Source: Myxococcales bacterium
Lineage (GTDB): Bacteria; Myxococcota; Polyangia; Fen-1088
Assembly (NCBI GenBank): GCA_003155465.1
Contig: PMCR01000165.1
Location: 7,419 to 23,611, forward strand
Length of the DNA stretch: 16,193 bases
Reading direction: 5' to 3'
The position numbers were made by a program, and so were the translations under genes. The notes below the pieces were generated by a model that made no database searches, was not told the DNA's origin, and was given only the letters and a program-made list of their open reading frames with translations. Positions 8,589 through 16,193 of the stretch are shown piece after piece. The number at the start of each line of letters is the position of its first letter. Position 1 is the first letter of the stretch.

Positions 8589-8617
8589 AATCTACGAGAG
8601 ATCCGGCGGCTGCGCAA
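8589..8617 (-). promoter_or_regulatory. Candidate sigma-70-type promoter for cimA
   Basis: On the minus strand TTGCGC (-35, 8612-8617) and TAGATT (-10, 8589-8594) are separated by exactly 17 nt. Transcription would start near 8582, giving a leader of about 20 nt that contains the GGAGA ribosome site. Matches to consensus are 3/6 and 4/6, so the call rests mainly on spacing and position. The remainder of the 8561-8761 gap between the divergent genes holds a GC-rich imperfect hairpin near 8669-8696 and nothing else I can name. Confidence 0.3.
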
Positions 8618-8761
8618 CGACGTCTGGATTGCATGTTGTCCATGACCCCTGGGCCTTGCTTGGCGAATGACGGCCGCCACCGCCACGGCCGCCGTCCCTG
8701 TCACCCCGCAAGTGCCTGGCTGCAAATTTGACAGGGGCGCCAGAACATAGTCGGCTTGACC

Positions 8762-10237
8762 ATGGCCAAGGATCCTCTCCAGCAGCTGCTGGCCAACCTC
8801 CACGCGAAAGGGGGCCGGGCTCTGCCCACCTCGCCCCTCGGGCGATTGCCAAAGACGGCCTCCGTGGCAGCGCGAATCGGGATCGGGGCGCTGGCCGGGC
8901 GGCTGCGCGGAGAGGAATTCAACCTCGGTTCGCTTTCGCCCGAGGCGCTGGTGAAATTGGTCGAGACTCTCGGCGAGCTAAAAGGCGTACCCATGAAGGC
9001 TGGGCAGATCCTCTCCTATGTGGACGGCTCACTCCACCCCGAGGCGCGGCGCTTGCTGGCGGTGCTGCAAGTGATGTCCCCGCCCACTGCCTTCGCGCAC
9101 ATCCAGCGGACCATCATGGAGGATCTCGGCCAGCGTGGACAGTCTCTCCTCGCGCGGCTAGAGCGCGAGCCGGTGGCCAGCGCCTCGATTGGCCAGGTCC
9201 ACCGCGCGCTTGCCCAAGACGGTACGCGGGTCGCTGTCAAAGTCAGGCATCCCGGCATCGAAGAGGCAATCCGCGCCGACTTCAAGACCGCCGCGGTCGG
9301 CACCCTGTTCGCTCAAGTCGCCTTCCCAGACTTTGCCGTCGATGGGTTCGTGGCCGAGGCCGAGGCTCGCTTTCTCGAGGAATGTGACTACGCGCTGGAG
9401 GCCCGTCGGCAGATCCGCTTCCGCGAGATCTTCGCCGGCCACCCGTCGATCACAATTCCAGCCGTCCACCTCGACCTCTGCGGGCCACGCGTACTGACTT
9501 CCACCTGGCACGACGGCGCAGGACTCGATGCTTTCCTCGCCACGGCTGCCTATGCAGCGGAAAGAGTCCGGGCTGCGCGTGCGCTCTACGAATTCTACGT
9601 CGGCACCCTTTACCGCGACGGACTCTTCAACGCCGACCCACATCCGGGCAACATACTTTTCGCGCCCGATGGCCGCGTGACCATCCTCGATCACGGCTGC
9701 GTGCGCGAGTTCCAGCCCGACCTGGTCGTCTGGCTCGCGCGACTGTCGCGAGCGGTTCGGCAAGACGATGCGCGCGACATTCAGACCGCGCTGGCCGCAC
9801 TTGGGATGGCCGATCCTACCCGCGATTTCGACGTCACGCGGGCAATCTTGCGCGGTTTCTATGCGCCCCTGCTCAAGTCGGGACGGCACAGGGTCGAACC
9901 CGACCAGGCCATGTCCCTGCGGAAGGTGGCGATGTTGAAGAAGAGCCTCCTGCGCCTGCGCCTGCCGGGCAAACTGATCTTCCTGTTCCGCATTCGCATC
10001 GGCCTGTACGCCGTGCTGGCGCGCATCGCTGCCAACCTCGACTGGATCGATCTCGAAGAAGAGCTGGCCGCTGAGAGAAGCGCGGGTGGGGTGCCTGAGT
10101 TCTCCTGGCGTTCTCCTGGAACGTCGGCGGACGGCTCCCGTGATCGCGACCGTGGGTCGAACAAGCGCGTATTTCTCCGTGCGGCACCAAGCCTCAGAAC
10201 ACCTGACAACAGCCCTTACGTCAACCTAGCCCTATAG
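8762..10237 (+). CDS. ABC1/UbiB-family atypical protein kinase-like protein
   Basis: This protein has 491 residues. It belongs to the ABC1 (COQ8/UbiB/ADCK) atypical kinase family, whose members support quinone biosynthesis or lipid homeostasis, usually as ATPases at membranes. Visible signatures in order are: KAGQ (79-82, the family KxGQ motif), the Ala-rich nucleotide loop ASASIGQVH (139-147), the ATP-anchoring Lys in VAVKV (K160), the EECDYALEA segment, the catalytic loop NADPHPGN (290-297), and the metal-binding DHG (310-312, in place of DFG). There is no obvious C-terminal transmembrane pair, unlike E. coli UbiB. The last 50 or so residues are a low-complexity Ser/Arg/Asp/Pro tail outside the domain. 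The ATG at 8762 is preferred to the TTG at 8756. The frame closes at 8729, so no longer start exists, and neither start has a clear ribosome site. No ubiquinone genes lie nearby, so a UbiB role is not assigned. Confidence 0.88.
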   Translation: MAKDPLQQLLANLHAKGGRALPTSPLGRLPKTASVAARIGIGALAGRLRGEEFNLGSLSPEALVKLVETLGELKGVPMKAGQILSYVDGSLHPEARRLLAVLQVMSPPTAFAHIQRTIMEDLGQRGQSLLARLEREPVASASIGQVHRALAQDGTRVAVKVRHPGIEEAIRADFKTAAVGTLFAQVAFPDFAVDGFVAEAEARFLEECDYALEARRQIRFREIFAGHPSITIPAVHLDLCGPRVLTSTWHDGAGLDAFLATAAYAAERVRAARALYEFYVGTLYRDGLFNADPHPGNILFAPDGRVTILDHGCVREFQPDLVVWLARLSRAVRQDDARDIQTALAALGMADPTRDFDVTRAILRGFYAPLLKSGRHRVEPDQAMSLRKVAMLKKSLLRLRLPGKLIFLFRIRIGLYAVLARIAANLDWIDLEEELAAERSAGGVPEFSWRSPGTSADGSRDRDRGSNKRVFLRAAPSLRTPDNSPYVNLAL

Positions 10238-10287
10238 CCCCTAAATCTCGCGGCGTCGCTGCGCCTGTCGGGGGACCTAAGGGGCGA

Positions 10288-12411
10288 TCAGAACTGGGCG
10301 ACGAGAACAGCGTTTTCGTCCATGATGTAAAGGTCTCCCTTAGGCCCGAACGCCAGCCCTTGGGGTAAGTTCAGTCCTGCCGGAAGCGGTCCCAGGATTA
10401 CCCCGGCATGGCCAGGGGAGCCGACAACCGTGGTCACGGCTCCGGTGGCGAGAGCGACCTTCCGTATGGTGTGGTTGCGCGCGTCGCCGACGAAGAAGCT
10501 GCCCGCGCCGTCGTACGCCGCCGCCCCCGGAGCCAAGAAGCGCGCGGCGTTCCCCGTGTCATCGGCGCTGCCCGAGTGGCCCGCGGAGCCGGCGAGGGTG
10601 GTGACAGCTCCAGTGGCGATGACGACCTTTCGTACGCTGTCATTCCCCGTATCGGTGACTAAGAGGTTGCCCGCGCCGTCGCTCGCGACGCCCCACGGAC
10701 GGTTGAAACGTGCGTCAGGTCCGGTGCCGTCGGTCGTGCCCCAGTTTCTTGGGGAGCCTGCGAGGGTGGTGACGACTCCCGTGGCGATGACGACTTTTCG
10801 TATCGTGTGGTTCTCTGAGTCGACGACGAAGAGGCAGCCCGCGCCGTCGCTCGCCACGCCCCGCGGATAGTAGAAACGTGCGTCAGGTCCGGTGCCGTCG
10901 GTCGTGCCCGAGCTTCCCGGCGCACCTGCAAGTGTGCTGACGACTCCGGTAGCGATCACGACTTTTCGTATGGTGTAGTTCTCCGTATCGGCGACGAAGA
11001 GGTTGCCCGCGCCGTCGCTCGCCACACCTGACGGACCGCTGAAACGCGCGTCAGGTCCCGTGCCGTCCACAATGCCCGCATTCCGCGGGGTGCCCGCAAG
11101 CGTGGTCACAGCTGCTGTCGCGATGACGACCTTTCGTATGGTGTAGTTGTCCGTATCGGCGACGAGGAGGTTGCCCGCGCCGTCGCTCGCCACACCTGAC
11201 GGATAGCCAAAACGCGCGCTGGCCCCAGTCCCATCAGTGCTGTCCCAGTTTTCCGGGGTGCCTGCCAGCGTGGTGACGGCGGCTGTGGCGATGACGACTC
11301 TTCGTATTGTGTGGTTGCCTGAATCGGCGGCGAAGAGGTTGCCCGCGCCGTCACTCACCACGCCCTGCGGACCGCTGAAACGTGCGTCAGGTCCCGTGCC
11401 GTCGGTCTTGCCCCCGTTTCCTGGGGAGCCTGCGAGGGTGGTGACGGCTGCTGTGGCGATGACGATCTTTCGTATCGTACAGTTCTCTGAGTCGTTGACG
11501 AAGAGGTTGCCCGCGCCGTCGCTCGCCACGCCTGACGGATGGCCAAAACGTGCGTCAGGTCCGGTGCCGTCGGTCTTGCCCCGGTTTCCTGGGGAGCCTG
11601 CGAGGGTGGTGACGGCTGCTGTGGCGATGAGAATCTTTCGTATCGTGCAGTTCTCTGGGTCGGTGACGAAGAGGTAGCCCGCGCCGTCGCTCGCCACACC
11701 TGACAGATGGCCAAAACGTGCGTCAGGTCCCGTGCCGTCGGTGTTGCCCCAGTTTCCTGGGGAGCCAGCCAGGGTGGTGACGACTCCCGTGGCGATGACG
11801 ACCTTTCGTATGGTGTGGTTGTCTGAGTCAGCGACGAAGAGGTTGCCCGCGCCGTCGCTCGCCACGCCCGACGGATCGTAGAAACGTGCGTCAGGTCCCG
11901 TGCCGTCGGTGCTGCCCCCGTTTTCTGGGGAGCCTGCCAGGGTGGTGACGGCTCCCGTGGCGATGACGACCTTTCGTATCGTGTGGTTCCATGAGTCGGC
12001 GACGAAAATGTTGCCCGCGCCGTCGCTCGCCACGCCGGTCGGATTGTTGAACCGCGCCGTAGGCCCGGTGCCGTCTCGATCCCCATATCCGCCAATAGCA
12101 CCTGCGAGGAGCTTGAGCATCGGCACGCGGACCTCGGCTGGGTACGCGGCGTCGCCGCTGACGGCGAGACCGCCATCGCTCCCACCGTCGCGCCTGGTTT
12201 CCGCACCGACATCCGATCCGGCTGGGCTGTCTCCAACACCACTGTCGCGGTTCTTCGGTGCATCGACTGGCTGATTCCGCCAACCGTCGAGCAGCGAGGT
12301 TCTTCCGCAGGCGCTCGGAATCAGAAATGCGATGGCGGTCGACGCGAGGATCGCCGTCCTGGCCCGGGCTGTCACCGCCCCTGTCACCGTCACCGCCACC
12401 GTCCTTGTCAC
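10288..12411 (-). CDS. NHL-repeat beta-propeller lipoprotein with ten 56-residue repeats
   Basis: This 707-residue protein is probably a surface or periplasmic lipoprotein. The signal ends in IPSAC with C35 as the likely lipidated residue. A Gly/Asp/Ser-rich flexible linker (about residues 45-95) follows. Residues 102-661 are ten consecutive 56-residue units, each built on LAGSP...DGTGPDARF...GVASDGAGNLFVAD...HTIRKVVIATG. This is the NHL-type propeller-blade pattern. A degenerate 46-residue eleventh unit ends the protein. NHL propellers bind proteins, nucleic acids or ligands; no enzymatic motif is visible, and the partner is unknown. The GTG at 12411 is supported by AGGAG 8 nt upstream; an internal GTG at codon 13 would also keep the signal. 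It starts 25 nt after the threonine synthase stop, so it may share that transcript, but no functional link is apparent. It converges on the ABC1 gene. Confidence 0.87.
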   Translation of the reverse strand: MTRTVAVTVTGAVTARARTAILASTAIAFLIPSACGRTSLLDGWRNQPVDAPKNRDSGVGDSPAGSDVGAETRRDGGSDGGLAVSGDAAYPAEVRVPMLKLLAGAIGGYGDRDGTGPTARFNNPTGVASDGAGNIFVADSWNHTIRKVVIATGAVTTLAGSPENGGSTDGTGPDARFYDPSGVASDGAGNLFVADSDNHTIRKVVIATGVVTTLAGSPGNWGNTDGTGPDARFGHLSGVASDGAGYLFVTDPENCTIRKILIATAAVTTLAGSPGNRGKTDGTGPDARFGHPSGVASDGAGNLFVNDSENCTIRKIVIATAAVTTLAGSPGNGGKTDGTGPDARFSGPQGVVSDGAGNLFAADSGNHTIRRVVIATAAVTTLAGTPENWDSTDGTGASARFGYPSGVASDGAGNLLVADTDNYTIRKVVIATAAVTTLAGTPRNAGIVDGTGPDARFSGPSGVASDGAGNLFVADTENYTIRKVVIATGVVSTLAGAPGSSGTTDGTGPDARFYYPRGVASDGAGCLFVVDSENHTIRKVVIATGVVTTLAGSPRNWGTTDGTGPDARFNRPWGVASDGAGNLLVTDTGNDSVRKVVIATGAVTTLAGSAGHSGSADDTGNAARFLAPGAAAYDGAGSFFVGDARNHTIRKVALATGAVTTVVGSPGHAGVILGPLPAGLNLPQGLAFGPKGDLYIMDENAVLVAQF
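10429..12108 (-). repeat. Ten tandem 168-bp repeats encoding NHL-like blades
   Basis: This 1,680-bp stretch consists of ten in-frame 168-bp units. The interior units are closely similar at DNA level: the same stretch around GCCGTCGCTCGCCAC recurs at 168-bp spacing. The first and last units are the most diverged. Differences cluster at three places per unit: after LAGSP, after ARF, and after FVAD. Because 168 is divisible by 3, several other frames also stay open through the array. Those frames are by-products, not genes. Confidence 0.9.
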
Positions 12412-12436
12412 CCGCCCCGCTCCTATTGTCTGCCCC

Positions 12437-13771
<1,335 letters not shown>

Positions 13772-13805
13772 GCCCGAAACTTAGCACCTTCGCACGCAGA
13801 TTTTG

Positions 13806-13834
13806 ACTATGGTCTGGGCGCGCGCTGCAGTGAA
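13806..13834 (-). promoter_or_regulatory. Candidate promoter for threonine synthase in the divergent thrC/aspartate kinase gap
   Basis: On the minus strand TTCACT (13829-13834) and CATAGT (13806-13811) are separated by 17 nt, each 4/6 to the sigma-70 consensus. Transcription would start about 28 nt before the thrC ATG. On the plus strand TTGACT (13803-13808) could be the -35 of an overlapping promoter for the kinase, but its -10 at 17-nt spacing (TGCAGT) is poor. Overlapping back-to-back promoters would make the two genes compete or share a regulator. Confidence 0.28.
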
Positions 13835-13856
13835 AAAAACTGGGGCTCAGGCCTGC

Positions 13857-13877
13857 GGACTTCGTAGTAAGAAGTCC
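13857..13877 (+). promoter_or_regulatory. Perfect inverted repeat (possible operator or RBS hairpin) before aspartate kinase
   Basis: GGACTTC (13857-13863) and GAAGTCC (13871-13877) are exact reverse complements with a 7-nt spacer, ending 7 nt before the kinase ATG. The 3' arm contains the only Shine-Dalgarno-like purines, AAGAAG (13869-13874), so the RNA hairpin could hide the ribosome site. An 8-bp palindrome, CAGGCCTG, sits just upstream at 13848-13855. It may instead be a DNA operator; the sequence cannot decide between these. Confidence 0.45.
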
Positions 13878-13884
13878 CTCTCAC

Positions 13885-15321
13885 ATGACACGAATACTGC
13901 GGCTCCCCGAGGTCTACAAGTTTGGTGGCGCGTCGCTTGCGGACGGCGCTGCCTACAAGCACGCGGCTGGCATTTCGAAGGCGTGCGGCGTGCCGCTGGC
14001 GGTGGTTTGCTCGGCGCCGGCAGGCGTGACGGATCTGCTGCTGGCGGTGGCCGACCATGCCCGCGTGGGCGATCGCGAGAAGACCGCGGCCGCGCTGGAG
14101 GCCGTGCGTGAGAAGTACCGCACGGTCCTGCGCCAGGTGGTGCTGGGCCAGCGGCCCAAGGCCGAGCTGGCCGAGGTGGTCGACCAGTCGATGGCCGAAC
14201 TGGAGATGCTGGCCGGCGGCCTGGTGGCATTGCGCGAGCTGACCCCGCGCACGAGCGATCTGGTGGTGTCGCGCGGCGAGCGTTTGAGCGCGGAGATCTT
14301 CTGTGCCGTGTTGCGTGCTGCAGGCGTGAAGGCACAGGTCGTTGATGCGCTGGAAGTGGTGCACACCGATGGTCCGTTTGGCGGCGCCGCGCCCCACCTC
14401 GCGCGCACCGATGCGGCGGTGCGCGCCCGGCTCCGGCCGCCGATGTCTCGCGGCGTGGTGCCGGTGGTGCCCGGTTTTCTGGGCGCGTGGCAGAAGGAGC
14501 ACGGGCAGCCGCCGGCTCTCGTCACCCTGGGCCGCGGCGGCTCGGATCTGACCGCCACGCTGCTCGGGCGTGCGCTCGAGGCCAGCCGGGTGACCCTGTG
14601 GAAGGACGTTCCGGGTCTGCTCACCGCGGACCCACGTGTGGTACCCGACGCGCGCGTGATCCCGCAGCTGCACGTGCGCGAGGCCGCTGAGCTGGCCTAC
14701 TACGGCGCCAAGGTGTTGCATTCACGCGCGCTCATCCCGGTGCAGGGCAAGCCCATCCCGGTCTTCGTACGGCCGTTTGCCGAGCCCAGCGCGCCGGGTA
14801 CCGAGATATCATCGCACCAGAGCACCGACCGCCATCCGGTCAAGGCGCTTTCCGCGGTCTCGGGTCAGGCCCTGATCACTGTCGCCGGCCGCGGCCTGCT
14901 GGGGGTGCCGGGCGTGGCCGCGCGCACCTTCGCGACTCTGTCGGCGCATGGGATGTCGGTGTCGCTCATCACCCAGGCCTCGTCTGAGCAGTCCATCTGT
15001 TTCACGGTTCCCGAGAAGGAAGCCAAGGCCGCCAAGGAGCACCTGGACCGCGCCTTCCAAGACGAAATCGCCCGTCGCGACGTGGACGGGATCCAGGTGC
15101 AGACCGGCATGACCACCATTGCGGTGGTGGGTCTGGGCATGGCGGGCATGCCGGGCATCGCGGCGCGCGTGTTCTCGGCCTTGGCCTCGCAGGAAATCAA
15201 CATAGTGGCAATCGCCCAGGGCTCATCAGAGCTGAACATCTCGTTGGTGGTGGCCTCGGCCCAGGCGGCGCAGGCGCAGAAACGCATCCACAGCGCCTTC
15301 CGGCTGTCGAGGCTTCCCTAG
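13885..15321 (+). CDS. Aspartate kinase, stand-alone, ThrA-type kinase plus two ACT domains
   Basis: This 478-residue enzyme phosphorylates aspartate to open the pathway to lysine, threonine and methionine. The amino-acid-kinase domain carries KFGGAS (12-17), VVSRGERLSA (127-136), TLGRGGSDLTA (214-224) and the WKDVPGLLTADPR segment (239-251). Two tandem ACT domains follow (about 328-390 and 410-472). They contain QASSEQSICF and AIAQGSSELNI, the Gln/Ser-containing strands that bind effector in threonine-controlled enzymes of this type. The ACT pair and the final SAFRLSRL resemble the linker of bifunctional aspartate kinase-homoserine dehydrogenases, but the chain stops there and no dehydrogenase follows. 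Allosteric inhibition by threonine is likely but inferred; lysine control is the alternative. The ATG at 13885 has only a weak AAGAAG about 10 nt upstream, inside an inverted repeat. It is divergent from threonine synthase. I leave the symbol blank because lysC versus thrA type is ambiguous. Confidence 0.93.
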   Translation: MTRILRLPEVYKFGGASLADGAAYKHAAGISKACGVPLAVVCSAPAGVTDLLLAVADHARVGDREKTAAALEAVREKYRTVLRQVVLGQRPKAELAEVVDQSMAELEMLAGGLVALRELTPRTSDLVVSRGERLSAEIFCAVLRAAGVKAQVVDALEVVHTDGPFGGAAPHLARTDAAVRARLRPPMSRGVVPVVPGFLGAWQKEHGQPPALVTLGRGGSDLTATLLGRALEASRVTLWKDVPGLLTADPRVVPDARVIPQLHVREAAELAYYGAKVLHSRALIPVQGKPIPVFVRPFAEPSAPGTEISSHQSTDRHPVKALSAVSGQALITVAGRGLLGVPGVAARTFATLSAHGMSVSLITQASSEQSICFTVPEKEAKAAKEHLDRAFQDEIARRDVDGIQVQTGMTTIAVVGLGMAGMPGIAARVFSALASQEINIVAIAQGSSELNISLVVASAQAAQAQKRIHSAFRLSRLP

Positions 15322-15338
15322 CTATTGCCCATAAGAAA

Positions 15339-15370
15339 AAGGGCCCGGCTGCCATCGCAGCCGAGCCCTT
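15339..15370 (-). terminator. Intrinsic terminator after the jelly-roll-like secreted protein gene
   Basis: On the minus strand AAGGGCTCGGCTGC, loop GATG, then GCAGCCGGGCCCTT form a 14-position stem with a single A-C mismatch. TTTCTTA follows, which together with the stem base gives a run of five T. It begins 18 nt after the stop of the gene ending at 15389. On the plus strand the hairpin is also 17 nt past the aspartate kinase stop but lacks a T-tract, so it acts mainly on the minus transcript and perhaps weakly on the other. Confidence 0.85.
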
Positions 15371-15388
15371 GGAAACAGCACTACTGAG

Positions 15389-16193
15389 CTACGGAGTGGT
15401 CACGACCAGGTCGTCGAAGTCAGCCGTGACCAGGTTGTAGACGCCCAGGGCGGCGGCACCGGCGGTGTAGGGGCCGGAGTTGTCCGAGGCACTGACCGTG
15501 GGTGTGGAGGCGTTGTCGAGGTAGGCTTTCAGCTGCACCGTACTGCTGCCGCTGAGCGAGAAGCGGTAGGTGTGCCAGGTCCCGACCGTGATGGGCAGCT
15601 CGCTGACAATCGAGCCCAGCGTCGCAGAACCGCTGGTTCGCTTGAGAAGGTACATGGTCCCCGGGGTCGAGCCCGTGCCGGAGATGCCTATGTCGAGACA
15701 GTACGCCGCGTCTTCGCTGGTGAAGCGACCGCAGATCCGAACTGAGCCGCCCACTGTCGCTGTGATCCGCACCTTGACCGTGATGGTCTGGTCCGTCCAG
15801 GTGGCAACGCCGGTCTTCAGGTACTCGGCCCCACCACTGGTATGGTCGCCCTCCAAGAACGTCGCGCTGCCGTCCACGACCACACTCCAGGTCGTTGATC
15901 CAGCGTCCACCGCCGTGAAGCTGCTGGGCAAGCCGGCATCCGGATTGTCGCCCTCGAAGTTGTTGCAGAGGACGCCCGGACACGCGCCGTCGGGCCCAGC
16001 GTCCGGCACCGCAACTTCTGCGGCCGGCGCGTCTGCGGCGGTGTCTGCCGCCACATCAATCTGAGGGGCTGCTGCGTCTGGGATTGCAGCCGGAGCATCG
16101 GGCGCAGCATCGGTGGCGCTCGTGGCGTCAGGCGGGGTCACTTCCGCCGGGGATGGCGCGACGTCAGTGATGACAGGCGGGAGGTCGGCCGGA
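15389..16193 (-). CDS. Secreted protein fragment: Ala/Asp/Pro-rich linker plus jelly-roll-like domain; N-terminus beyond window
   Basis: The frame is open to the right edge, so at least 267 residues are visible and the signal and start are missing. An internal GTG at 16141 could be read as a start, but the Pro/Asp/Val/Ala-rich linker continues in frame upstream of it. The linker, dominated by Ala, Asp and Pro, occupies about the first 70 visible residues. It resembles the flexible stalk behind a lipobox in secreted lipoproteins of myxobacteria. After a CPGVLCNNFEGD segment, the C-terminal 180 or so residues have regular beta-strands and a final FDDLVVTTP. That pattern, with GTWHTYRFSLSG and VQLKAYLDN, is typical of concanavalin/LamG-like jelly-roll domains that bind carbohydrate or other surface ligands. 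No catalytic residues are identifiable, so binding rather than hydrolysis is the more cautious guess. A strong terminator follows 18 nt after the stop. Confidence 0.75.
   Translation of the reverse strand, partial: PADLPPVITDVAPSPAEVTPPDATSATDAAPDAPAAIPDAAAPQIDVAADTAADAPAAEVAVPDAGPDGACPGVLCNNFEGDNPDAGLPSSFTAVDAGSTTWSVVVDGSATFLEGDHTSGGAEYLKTGVATWTDQTITVKVRITATVGGSVRICGRFTSEDAAYCLDIGISGTGSTPGTMYLLKRTSGSATLGSIVSELPITVGTWHTYRFSLSGSSTVQLKAYLDNASTPTVSASDNSGPYTAGAAALGVYNLVTADFDDLVVTTP

Noticed and set aside
8728..8756. TTGACA at 8728-8733 as a promoter for the ABC1-family gene
   Set aside because: No -10-like hexamer lies at 16-18 nt spacing (TCGGCT at 17), and the resulting transcript would begin almost at the start codon.
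10238..10287. Possible bidirectional terminator between the converging ABC1 and NHL genes
   Set aside because: The only complementary arms (GCCCCT/AGGGGC) are 6 bp with a long loop of about 40 nt, and neither strand has a T-tract.
10429..12108. CRISPR-like array
   Set aside because: The 168-bp period is an in-frame protein repeat without distinct short repeats and unique spacers.
11355..12263. Several extra open frames through the 168-bp repeat array
   Set aside because: The unit length is a multiple of three, so any frame lacking a stop in one unit stays open in all. The Ser/Thr/Arg-rich translations have no protein character.
13772..13884. Lysine or other riboswitch upstream of aspartate kinase
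   Set aside because: The 113-nt gap is too short for a lysine riboswitch, and I see none of its conserved junction elements. Only short palindromes are present.
13807..14721. Minus-strand open frame of 304 codons opposite aspartate kinase
   Set aside because: It is antisense to conserved kinase motifs, and its His/Gln/Arg-rich composition is typical of the complement of GC-rich coding sequence.

Overview
The window is high-GC bacterial chromosome. It is densely coded, with short gaps, overlapping stops and starts, and several secreted lipoproteins that carry Asp/Ala/Pro/Gly-rich linkers behind the lipobox. That style, plus the mix of genes, suggests a Myxococcota or related deltaproteobacterial genome. 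No taxonomic marker gene is present, so this is an inference from style only.

Layout. (1) Positions 1-4530, minus strand: a three-gene heavy-metal efflux operon read as TolC-like outer-membrane channel, periplasmic adaptor, then CzcA/CusA-type RND pump. The pump is cut by the left window edge. The genes are translationally coupled (4-nt ATGA overlap, then a 2-nt gap). (2) Positions 4690-6950, minus strand: an unrecognised pair, a proline-rich-necked probable outer-membrane beta-barrel protein followed, with a 4-nt overlap, by a lipoprotein with an HELVH zinc-metallopeptidase motif. (3) Positions 7001-8560, minus strand: citramalate synthase (cimA-type), divergent from (4) 8762-10237, plus strand: an ABC1/UbiB-family atypical kinase. 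(5) Positions 10288-12411, minus strand: a lipoprotein made almost entirely of ten 56-residue NHL-type repeats, 25 nt behind (6) threonine synthase (12437-13771, minus). (7) Positions 13885-15321, plus strand: a stand-alone aspartate kinase that looks like the kinase and regulatory half of a ThrA-type bifunctional enzyme. It is divergent from threonine synthase across a 113-nt region containing two palindromes. (8) Positions 15389-16193, minus strand: the C-terminal part of a secreted protein with an Ala/Asp/Pro-rich linker and a jelly-roll-like domain. It ends at a clear intrinsic terminator (15339-15370) and is cut by the right window edge.

Functionally, the aspartate kinase and threonine synthase are the first and last steps of the aspartate-to-threonine route. 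Threonine normally supplies 2-oxobutyrate for isoleucine, while CimA makes the same precursor from pyruvate and acetyl-CoA. The window therefore holds parts of both isoleucine-precursor routes. The remaining genes build the envelope (efflux, barrel, lipoproteins). I found no CRISPR array, insertion sequence, phage gene, tRNA or rRNA. Nothing here is clearly a new defence or mobile system. The best candidates for something undescribed are the barrel/metallopeptidase pair and the repeat lipoprotein. No gap without a gene exceeds 300 bases; the largest is 8561-8761.
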